Origin: Actinomycetota bacterium | Lineage (GTDB): Bacteria; Actinomycetota; Acidimicrobiia; Acidimicrobiales; Ilumatobacteraceae | DNA: 6,244 nucleotides | Reading direction: 5' to 3' | Assembly (NCBI GenBank): GCA_005789925.1 | Contig: SXWG01000163.1 | Span: 1 to 6,244, forward strand | Notes under the pieces: model-generated | Database searches by the model: none | Told to the model about the DNA's origin: nothing | What the model saw: the letters and a program-made list of their open reading frames with translations, nothing else | Shown: positions 1 through 5,070 of the stretch, piece by piece | Layout of the letters: each line of letters starts with the position of its first letter | How positions within the stretch are numbered: the first letter of the stretch is position 1 | Position numbers and translations under genes: made by a program

Positions 1-106
1 CTTTGTCCGCCAGCTCGCGAACCGTCATCATCCCATAGAGGAAACCACCGGTCACCACGATGAAGAAGATGACACAACCAAAACCAAAGAGAGCTCCTTG
101 ACTCAT
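1..106 (-). CDS. Small membrane protein, partial (runs off left edge)
   Basis: An open frame starts at ATG 106-104 and continues without a stop to the window edge, giving 35 residues that begin MSQGALFGFG. Residues about 4-24 form one strongly hydrophobic segment (VIFFIVVTGGF core), followed by a polar stretch ending RELADK, so this is an N-terminal membrane anchor. The start lies one base after the TGA of the gene before it, and a GGAG sits about 8 nt upstream of the ATG, inside the end of that gene, which supports translation from this ATG. I do not recognise the family. The hydrophobic N-terminus and tight coupling to another small membrane protein suggest a two-component membrane module, which is inference. 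Confidence 0.55.
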   Translation of the reverse strand, partial: MSQGALFGFGCVIFFIVVTGGFLYGMMTVRELADK

Positions 107-107
107 G

Positions 108-320
108 TCAGCCGCTCCGGCGTTGCGATGCGACGAGGAATCCCCCGAGCGCAAGAATTGATGGCACCCACGTGCCGACAAAAATTCCATTCAGCTTGTC
201 GTCTGTCGTCGCATCGTTCGCGAAGAACAAGGCGACACTCAACACAAGGCTCGCGGCCGCACTGAAAAGAATCGTCAGGCGAAGGATGAGTTCTGGCTTC
301 ATTTTATCATTTTCACACAT
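108..320 (-). CDS. Small two-helix membrane protein of unknown function
   Basis: This 70-residue frame has two hydrophobic segments, roughly residues 13-33 (ILRLTILFSAAASLVLSVAL region) and 47-65 (FVGTWVPSILALGGFLV), separated by a short acidic loop (NDATTDDKLNG) and ending in a basic tail (SQRRSG). Such a pattern fits a small inner-membrane protein with a positive C-terminus on the cytoplasmic side. Two in-frame ATG starts are possible, at 320-318 and 302-300 (giving 64 residues, starting MKPEL). Neither has a good Shine-Dalgarno site, and the second gives a cleaner membrane-protein N-terminus. The stop is one base from the start of the next small membrane gene, so the two are probably co-transcribed. 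No family assignment can be made from sequence alone. The gene is divergent from ddaH. Confidence 0.6.
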   Translation of the reverse strand: MCENDKMKPELILRLTILFSAAASLVLSVALFFANDATTDDKLNGIFVGTWVPSILALGGFLVASQRRSG

Positions 321-402
321 TTTTGACGTGACGTTGTCGAATTCAGCAGAAATCTCCTCATATCTTTACGACATCGTCTTACGTAGCGTCACATAGGCCG
401 TC

Positions 403-437
403 TTGTGAAGAATCTTGCTGTCATTAGGCTCAAAACA
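403..437 (+). promoter_or_regulatory. Candidate leaderless promoter of ddaH
   Basis: In the 116-bp divergent spacer (321-436), TTGTGA at 403-408 (four of six matches to TTGACA) is followed after 16 nt by TAGGCT at 425-430. The latter keeps the T1, A2 and T6 positions typical of actinobacterial -10 elements. The -10 ends 6 nt before the ddaH ATG at 437, so transcription could begin on or next to the start codon, consistent with the weak Shine-Dalgarno sequence there. This is a by-eye match of modest quality. No convincing promoter was seen for the minus-strand gene in the same spacer. Confidence 0.3.
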
Positions 438-1201
438 TGACCCTTGCGCTGGTACGTCGAACGAGTTCGCGTCTCGCTGACGGGTTGTTGACCCACATCG
501 AGCGTCAGCCAGTGGACATCGATATTGCGCGACGCCAATGGGAGGCCTACGTCGCCCTTCTCCGCGAAGTCGGCTGGGCCATCAAAGAGGTTCCACCACT
601 AGAGACGTGTGCCGACAGCGTCTTCGTTGAGGACACGGTCGTCGTGTTTCGAGATGCCGCGGTCATCACTCGACCTGGCAATGACGCACGCAAACCGGAA
701 ATTCTCGAAATTGAGCCCGTTGTCCGAGATGTCGGTCTTCATGTCCACCACATCGTCGCGCCAGGAACGCTCGATGGTGGTGACGTCCTGAGGGTCGGTG
801 ACGTCATCTACGTGGGCCAAGGCGGACGCACGAACCGACCCGGCATCGAACAGTTCGCAGCGATAGTCGAGCCACTCGGTGCGACGGTCATCACCGTTCC
901 TATATCGAAGGCCCTGCATCTCAAATCTGCCGTCACTGCACTTCCCGATGGAACCATCATCGGCTGGGAGCCGGTTGTCGATGACGTCTCTGTCTTCCCC
1001 GCATTTCTTGCGATGCCCGAAGAACAAGGTGCACATGTCGTCGTCGTCGACGACCAACGCCTCATCATGTCGGCCAACGCTCCTCGAAGCGCGGCGCTTC
1101 TGCGCGAACGTGGATATCAGCCACTTCTCGTCGACATCGGAGAATTCGAGAAGCTCGAAGGATGTGTGACCTGCCTCTCTGTTCGCGTGCGAGGCATCTA
1201 G
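437..1201 (+). CDS. ddaH: N(omega),N(omega)-dimethylarginine dimethylaminohydrolase (DDAH)
   Basis: This 254-residue protein hydrolyses mono- and dimethylated arginine to citrulline plus methylamine or dimethylamine. It is a soluble enzyme of the guanidino-modifying (pentein) superfamily. Family landmarks appear in order: FVEDTVVV (63-70) with the substrate-binding acidic residue, ITRPG (77-81), the LDGGDVL motif (112-118), GRTNRPG (130-136), the catalytic histidine in HLKS (H161) and the C-terminal nucleophile in VTCLSV (C246). These blocks line up with mammalian DDAH1 (FVEDVAVV, ITRPG, LDGGDVL, HLKS, LLTCCSV), and the length is typical for a bacterial member. The ATG at 437 begins the usual N-terminal strand (MTLALVRRTS). 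Ppa follows 26 bp downstream on the same strand, with no obvious metabolic tie. A related arginine-hydrolysing pentein is the main alternative, but full-length arginine deiminases are much longer. Confidence 0.9.
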   Translation: MTLALVRRTSSRLADGLLTHIERQPVDIDIARRQWEAYVALLREVGWAIKEVPPLETCADSVFVEDTVVVFRDAAVITRPGNDARKPEILEIEPVVRDVGLHVHHIVAPGTLDGGDVLRVGDVIYVGQGGRTNRPGIEQFAAIVEPLGATVITVPISKALHLKSAVTALPDGTIIGWEPVVDDVSVFPAFLAMPEEQGAHVVVVDDQRLIMSANAPRSAALLRERGYQPLLVDIGEFEKLEGCVTCLSVRVRGI

Positions 1202-1227
1202 ACGACTCTTGCGTACGCTCAATACTC

Positions 1228-1707
1228 ATGGAAATCGAGATGATTGTCGAGATACCTCAAGGTTCTCGCAACAAGTACGAGATGAATCACGATACGGGCG
1301 CCATCTGGCTTGACCGTACCCTCTTCACTGCCACGCAATACCCACTCGACTACGGATTCTTTCCTCACACTCTCGGGGAAGATGGCGACCCGCTCGATGC
1401 GCTCATCTTGCTTCCGCAAGCCACGTTTCCCGGTTGCCACGTATGGTCGCGTCCGATCGGAGTGTTCTGGATGAAAGACGAGAAGGGACCTGACGCAAAA
1501 GTTCTTTGCGTCCCCTCTCGCGATGCCAGGTACGACCAGTACCGCGATCTTGGCGACGCCCCAGAGTTCTTGCGTGCAGAAATCGCCAACTTCTTCGAGG
1601 TCTACAAACTCATCGAGCCGGGCAAAGAGTCAACAGTCGGAAGCTGGGCTGATGCTGCGGCAGCTGAGCAAGAGATACGAGCTGCGCTGGAGCGTCACAA
1701 CCACTGA
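1228..1707 (+). CDS. ppa: Inorganic pyrophosphatase, family I, soluble
   Basis: This enzyme hydrolyses pyrophosphate to two phosphates in the cytoplasm, pulling biosynthetic reactions such as nucleotide polymerisation and aminoacylation forward. It has 159 residues from ATG 1228, close to the mycobacterial enzyme. The signature DGDPLDA (52-58) supplies the Mg-binding aspartates D52, D54 and D57, and KDEKGPDAK adds D84 and D89. Active-site positions E8, K16, E18, R30 and Y42 lie in VEIPQGSRNKYE, LDR and DYGF. The frame stays open upstream to an ATG at 1162 inside ddaH, but the start at 1228 aligns residue for residue with the mycobacterial N-terminus (ten residues up to the IP of VEIP). No Shine-Dalgarno is visible in the 26-bp gap after ddaH, so translation probably depends on readthrough of the ddaH transcript. 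The gene ends 18 bp from the convergent DedA gene. Confidence 0.95.
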   Translation: MEIEMIVEIPQGSRNKYEMNHDTGAIWLDRTLFTATQYPLDYGFFPHTLGEDGDPLDALILLPQATFPGCHVWSRPIGVFWMKDEKGPDAKVLCVPSRDARYDQYRDLGDAPEFLRAEIANFFEVYKLIEPGKESTVGSWADAAAAEQEIRAALERHNH

Positions 1708-1725
1708 GCTGTCACGGGAGAAAAA
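1708..1725. other. Convergent junction without a recognisable terminator
   Basis: Only 18 bp separate the ppa stop (TGA, 1705-1707) from the DedA stop (1728-1726). A run of five A (1721-1725), which reads as five T on the minus strand directly after the DedA stop, is the only terminator-like element. No GC-rich stem precedes it on either strand, so an intrinsic terminator cannot be supported. Confidence 0.4.
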
Positions 1726-2340
1726 TCACACTGTTTCACTAGCCCGCTGACGGCGAGCCTTGACAATGAGATACACAAGACCGAGCGCGACTGTGGCGAC
1801 CACGGCGTACTGCAGATAGTCACCCCACTTGCCGGCCCTCTCCCATTCGTTGCCAAGCCCCCATCCGATGGCGACCCACACTGCATTCCATAACACCGAA
1901 CCTGCGGCCGTCAACACCGTGAACCGAGGAATCGACATCTTCTCGGCTCCGGCGGGAATGCTCACCACTGAGCGCACCACCGGCACGAGGCGTCCGAAGA
2001 ACAACACCATCGAACCGTGGCGTTCGAACCAAACGAATCCTTTGTGTACGTCAGCGCGTTTCAAACCGACGACTCGACCGACGGTCGCAAGGAATCGCTC
2101 GAGGCGATCTTCACTCAGCACGCGCCCGATGCCATAGAGAACGAATGCCCCGACAACCGATCCGACCGTCGATGCAATCACGCCGCCGACATAACCGAAG
2201 CGACCAGCCGCGACATTCGAGCCAGTCAGAAGAAGTATCAACTCTGACGGGATAGGCGGGAAGATGCTCTCCAGTGCGATGAGCAAGGCGACACCGACCA
2301 ACCCGATTGCATCGATGAAATCTGTCGCCCAATTGACCAT
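1726..2340 (-). CDS. DedA family (VTT/SNARE-associated domain) integral membrane protein
   Basis: This 204-residue membrane protein carries the DedA hallmarks: an acidic residue before the first re-entrant segment and a proline-rich turn in ESIFPPIPSE (24-33), then the conserved block FGRLVPVVRSVVSIPAG (115-131), with R117, P120, R123 and PAG. Hydrophobic segments lie near 12-37, 49-70, 110-130, 139-162 and 175-193, and the tail is basic (KARRQR). DedA proteins act in the cytoplasmic membrane. Some members translocate lipids such as undecaprenyl phosphate or phosphatidylethanolamine, and others affect membrane potential and drug resistance. The substrate of this one cannot be read from sequence. 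The ATG at 2340 lies 9 bp after the MFS stop with only a weak GGAT-like ribosome site, so coupling to the upstream gene is likely. It is the last gene of the operon. Confidence 0.88.
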   Translation of the reverse strand: MVNWATDFIDAIGLVGVALLIALESIFPPIPSELILLLTGSNVAAGRFGYVGGVIASTVGSVVGAFVLYGIGRVLSEDRLERFLATVGRVVGLKRADVHKGFVWFERHGSMVLFFGRLVPVVRSVVSIPAGAEKMSIPRFTVLTAAGSVLWNAVWVAIGWGLGNEWERAGKWGDYLQYAVVATVALGLVYLIVKARRQRASETV

Positions 2341-2349
2341 GAAGTGACG

Positions 2350-3633
2350 CTATCCAGCGGCTGGTGCGGCCAAGTGTCTTTTCCGCGCGAGTTGGCCGTG
2401 AACGATGACGAGCAATACGCCGGCTGCGACGAGAGCGAGTGTTGAGAGAACGTGATACCCGACAGCACGGCGAATGAATCCAGATGCAAAACCGCCCATG
2501 CCTCCACAGAAGCTCATGAGCAAATCGGCTACTCCTTGCACCCGGACGCGCGCCTCGGCCGACATCGACTCGGTCAGAAGACTCGAGCCACCGATGAGAC
2601 CGAAGTTCCAACCGACGCCCAATAGCCACAGCGACGGAAAGAGCAATTGTTCGACGTTGCCAGACAATGCCGCGATCACAGTGGCTGCAACGAGGAGCAA
2701 TGCGCCGACGCGAATCGTCTCGTGGTGACCTCGTCGGTCACTGAGACGCCCGACGAGCGGGCTGAATGCATACATGCCGGCAATGTGAACTGACACCACG
2801 AACGGACTGACCGCCTCGTGCCCGTGCAACTTTAGGTGCACGGGAGTCATGGTCATCACTGCCACCATCGTCACTTGTGACACCACCATCGCAGAGAGTG
2901 CGATGCGTGCTGCTGGGTGAGCCCAGATGGATTGAATCGTTGACCCGATACCCCCGAATCGGGAGGAAGTGTTCGCGGCCCGGCCCACTCCCCCGATCAC
3001 CACCAACGGGTCTGGACGCAACAAAATCGACGTCGAGATGAAGGCGGTGAATAGAAACACGGCACTGAAGAGAAATGGGCCGGCGTACTTGGCTATTCCT
3101 AACCATTCGACCGCAACATGCTGCGCAGGGTGAACGAGTACCGGCCCGAACACTGCACCAAAAGTTGATGCGAACACAATGCGACTCATGTCGGACGCGC
3201 GCGAATCGTCCCGAGACAAGTCCGTTGCTGCGTATCGGGCCAGAAGATTTGCTGCGGATCCGTTTCCGAAGAAGAACAATCCGACAAGAAACACTGGAAG
3301 CCATCCACGGTCTGCACCGAATGCCGCGAACAGACCGCCGAAACTTGCAAGGAGGTAACCGAGCGCGAGACCGGGTCGACGTCCACGCGTCGACATCCGC
3401 TGGGACAACATCTGGGACATGGCCGCAGTGCCCACCGTGACTGTCGCAGTCGCCATTCCTGCCCACGGCGTCTCCTGGCCAAGAATGTCCTGCACCACGT
3501 ATGCGCCGACCGTGACCGCTGCCCCGAGCGCCGCGGACCCGATGACCTGGCCAATGGTGAGAACGCGCAGGGTTCTGCGTTGAAGTGCAACTCGCTCGGC
3601 GTCGTTCAACACGTCAGGCTTCCCGTCTGCCAT
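2350..3633 (-). CDS. MFS transporter, substrate unknown
   Basis: This 427-residue polytopic membrane protein has about 12 hydrophobic segments in two halves. The loop between helices 2 and 3 carries a degraded MFS motif A (MSTRGRRPG, 80-88), and the better copy in the second half reads GRLSDRRG (295-302). A block with the sequence ARYAATDLSRDDSR (about 132-145) followed by FGAVFGP (158-164), and later GVGWNFGLIGGSSLLTE (339-355), is typical of drug/metabolite-type MFS carriers. The ATG at 3633 is chosen because AAGGG (3648-3644) lies 10 nt upstream and it overlaps the ferredoxin gene by only 20 bp. An in-frame GTG at 3672 would add 13 polar residues and a 59-bp overlap. The tight link to an oxygenase-like pair suggests import of its substrate or export of its product, which is inference. 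The motifs alone do not tell direction or substrate. Confidence 0.85.
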   Translation of the reverse strand: MADGKPDVLNDAERVALQRRTLRVLTIGQVIGSAALGAAVTVGAYVVQDILGQETPWAGMATATVTVGTAAMSQMLSQRMSTRGRRPGLALGYLLASFGGLFAAFGADRGWLPVFLVGLFFFGNGSAANLLARYAATDLSRDDSRASDMSRIVFASTFGAVFGPVLVHPAQHVAVEWLGIAKYAGPFLFSAVFLFTAFISTSILLRPDPLVVIGGVGRAANTSSRFGGIGSTIQSIWAHPAARIALSAMVVSQVTMVAVMTMTPVHLKLHGHEAVSPFVVSVHIAGMYAFSPLVGRLSDRRGHHETIRVGALLLVAATVIAALSGNVEQLLFPSLWLLGVGWNFGLIGGSSLLTESMSAEARVRVQGVADLLMSFCGGMGGFASGFIRRAVGYHVLSTLALVAAGVLLVIVHGQLARKRHLAAPAAG

Positions 3634-3961
3634 GTGATGACTGCCCTTGTAGTCGTACTTGGACGTCACCACCCATCACTTGAGTCTCGAATACTTCCAA
3701 TGCGATGCGCGCGGGCGTCGCCCTCGGCGCACCAGTGATCGCGTCGAATCGGCCATTGTGTTTCGGGCACTCGATCGTGGATCCGTGCACGAAGCCGTCA
3801 GCCAAGTTCGCACGGCCGTGGGTGCACTCACTCGCTAGTGCACACATTCGCCCATCTTTTGTGTGCACCACGATGAGCGTGGTGTCACCTACCTCGACCT
3901 GAATGAGGTCTTCACGCCCGACATCGCCTGTCTTGCAGACGGTGACCCAACCGTCACTCAT
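3614..3961 (-). CDS. Rieske-type [2Fe-2S] ferredoxin (MocE-like)
   Basis: This small soluble electron carrier of 115 residues is the size of the ferredoxin components of multicomponent oxygenases. The cluster-binding motif is complete: C46-T-H48-G, then 16 residues, then C65-P-K-H68, i.e. CxH-x16-CxxH. It has the family's second-box context CPKHNGRFD and a downstream TGAP turn. It lacks a membrane anchor or the disulfide-cysteine pattern of cytochrome bc1 Rieske proteins, so a single-domain ferredoxin is the best reading. The ATG at 3961 overlaps the desaturase stop as ATGA, with a weak GAGAAG site 6 nt upstream, so translation is probably coupled and the product made in step with its partner. 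The inferred role is to pass electrons to the desaturase-like di-iron enzyme, as MocE is thought to do for MocD. A nitrite-reductase small subunit (NirD-like) is a less likely alternative, given the neighbours. Confidence 0.9.
   Translation of the reverse strand: MSDGWVTVCKTGDVGREDLIQVEVGDTTLIVVHTKDGRMCALASECTHGRANLADGFVHGSTIECPKHNGRFDAITGAPRATPARIALEVFETQVMGGDVQVRLQGQSSHGRREA
3644..3648 (-). promoter_or_regulatory. Shine-Dalgarno site deciding the MFS start
   Basis: AAGGG on the minus strand lies 10 nt before ATG 3633 and inside the 3' end of the ferredoxin gene. It favours this start over the upstream GTG at 3672, which would lie ahead of the site. Confidence 0.5.
3958..3961 (-). other. 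ATGA stop/start overlap (desaturase-ferredoxin)
   Basis: Read on the minus strand, positions 3961-3958 are ATGA: the ATG opens the ferredoxin gene and the TGA closes the desaturase gene. This arrangement favours re-initiation by the same ribosome and so roughly matched production of the two proteins. Confidence 0.85.
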
Positions 3962-5070
3962 GCCGCACTTCTCGGCAGATGGACCGTCGCGCTGTACGAC
4001 TGATCGGCACGCTGACGAGCCATCGCGTCGAATGCCTCACGCCACGCATCGCGAATAGTTCGATGAGCAGGTGGCAATTGATCCTTCACCAATTCGTGAA
4101 GACGCGGCAGTGCGTCGTAGGGGACGTTCGGAAAGATGTGATGCTCCAAGTGGTAGTTCATGTTCAGGTAGAGAAAGCGATGAATCGCATTCATGTGAAC
4201 TGTCCGGGTGTTCATTCGGTGATCGAGAACATCTTCCGAAAGACCCGCATGTTGAGTGATTCCATACGCCATGAGCAGCCACTTGCCGTAGACAGACGGA
4301 AATCCGATGAACATCGCTGGCTTCACACTGCCGATCATCGCGCACCACACTGCGACGAACACGAGTATGAGAAAGAACACCCACGACCACATTTGTGATT
4401 TTCGAAGTGTGTCAGCTGGCTGATAATTCCGCTGCGGAGCCGCTGGTCGTCCGACCATATTGCGTGCGATTTTCACCAATTCGTTGCGGGCACTCAGCAA
4501 TCCAAAAAACTCTGCGAAGACCCTCAAGCGAGATGTAGGACGCGGAAAGGCGATCTCCGGATCGCGGCCGACCACGATGGTGTCGCTGTGGTGTCGCGCA
4601 TGACTCCACCGCCAGCTCTCGGGTTCGCGGAACGTCATGAACGACGCGACTGAATACACGACGTCGTTCGTCCACGCGCGACGAAATGCGGTGCGATGAC
4701 CAAACTCGTGCCACCGCGCATCGCTCGTCGAGCCATACAACGTTCCGTAAGCGAGGAAGGCCGGTAGGGCCCACGCACTTCCCCACGCTGTGTTCGCCCA
4801 CCAACCGGTGACGACGAGGAGCACGACCCAAATGGCGAGATGAATGACCGGAATCCTCGATCTACTGGTGACGAGTGTCTTCAACACGCTTCGGTCGACG
4901 TGAGGTCGGTACCAGTCTGCATCGACCAGTCCATTGGCTTGCGCCAGCGCTTCTTCGCTGCCCCCAACCGTGTAATCACGCACGACCCAAGAGTACGAGG
5001 CGCGTACGGGCTCGTCTGCGATGTGGCCCGTCGGCAAAGATGGATACATGACTCGTGAAGCTTGGATCAT
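3958..5070 (-). CDS. Membrane fatty-acid-desaturase-fold oxygenase, MocD-like
   Basis: This is a di-iron integral membrane enzyme of the fatty acid desaturase superfamily, 370 residues from ATG 5070. Its three histidine boxes are intact: HEFGH (121-125), HARHH (157-161) and HLEHH (307-311), plus a QHAG segment (273-276) that commonly supplies a further ligand. Hydrophobic segments lie near 75-91, 97-114, 228-249 and 252-271. The surroundings of the boxes (SDARWHEFGHRTAF; WRWSHARHHSDTIVVGRDPE; LNMNYHLEHHIFPNVPYDAL) match what I recall of the MocD group better than acyl-lipid or stearoyl-CoA desaturases. The substrate may therefore be something other than a fatty acid. ATG 5070 has GAGGGGAG 12 nt upstream; ATG 5049 (363 residues) and TTG 5097 are alternatives. 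The start overlaps that of the divergent thiolase, and the stop overlaps the Rieske gene. Superfamily certain, subgroup likely, substrate unknown. Confidence 0.88.
   Translation of the reverse strand: MIQASRVMYPSLPTGHIADEPVRASYSWVVRDYTVGGSEEALAQANGLVDADWYRPHVDRSVLKTLVTSRSRIPVIHLAIWVVLLVVTGWWANTAWGSAWALPAFLAYGTLYGSTSDARWHEFGHRTAFRRAWTNDVVYSVASFMTFREPESWRWSHARHHSDTIVVGRDPEIAFPRPTSRLRVFAEFFGLLSARNELVKIARNMVGRPAAPQRNYQPADTLRKSQMWSWVFFLILVFVAVWCAMIGSVKPAMFIGFPSVYGKWLLMAYGITQHAGLSEDVLDHRMNTRTVHMNAIHRFLYLNMNYHLEHHIFPNVPYDALPRLHELVKDQLPPAHRTIRDAWREAFDAMARQRADQSYSATVHLPRSAA
5047..5050. other. CATG shared by opposing start codons
   Basis: The palindrome CATG holds the thiolase ATG (5048-5050, plus strand) and an in-frame ATG of the desaturase (5049-5047, minus strand). 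If the desaturase begins at 5070 instead, the two coding regions overlap head-to-head by 23 bp. In either case there is no non-coding promoter region between these divergent genes. Confidence 0.6.

Larger units (their letters stand above)
1726..5070 (-). other. Predicted four-gene operon: desaturase - Rieske - MFS - DedA
   Basis: Four genes run in the same direction with no room for internal promoters between them: a 4-bp overlap (ATGA, 3961-3958) between desaturase and ferredoxin, a 20-bp overlap (3633-3614) between ferredoxin and transporter, and 9 bp between transporter and DedA. This packing makes a single transcript very likely. Any promoter must lie upstream of about 5049-5070, inside the 5' part of the divergent thiolase gene. 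No regulator gene and no ferredoxin reductase is present in the unit. Confidence 0.75.

Noticed and set aside
1036..1055. GTC-repeat and palindrome (GTCGTCGACGAC) that could be an operator or repeat.
   Set aside because: It encodes the VVVVDD strand of DDAH with the gene's normal codons. It lies deep within the coding region and does not recur.
599..1222. A 207-codon open frame antisense to ddaH on the minus strand.
   Set aside because: It mirrors the strongly supported ddaH frame, its translation is rich in Arg, Asp and Ser with no domain, and it arises from the codon bias of the plus-strand gene.
1162..1227. Upstream ATG extending ppa by 22 residues into ddaH.
   Set aside because: The extra residues do not match family I pyrophosphatases, whereas the ATG at 1228 aligns exactly with the mycobacterial N-terminus.
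1708..1745. Possible bidirectional intrinsic terminator between ppa and the DedA gene.
   Set aside because: There is an A5/T5 run but no complementary GC-rich stem next to it on either strand.
2111..2629. A 172-codon minus-strand frame spanning the MFS-DedA junction.
   Set aside because: It overlaps two well-supported genes in a different frame, and the Arg-rich translation has no recognisable content.
2738..3466. A 242-codon minus-strand frame inside the MFS gene.
   Set aside because: It lies in another frame of the same strand as the transporter. The product is Arg/Ser/Cys-rich without membrane segments or motifs, while the MFS frame carries clear motif A copies.
3634..3672. GTG start extending the MFS protein by 13 residues.
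   Set aside because: It would increase the overlap with the ferredoxin gene to 59 bp and place the only good Shine-Dalgarno site inside the coding region.
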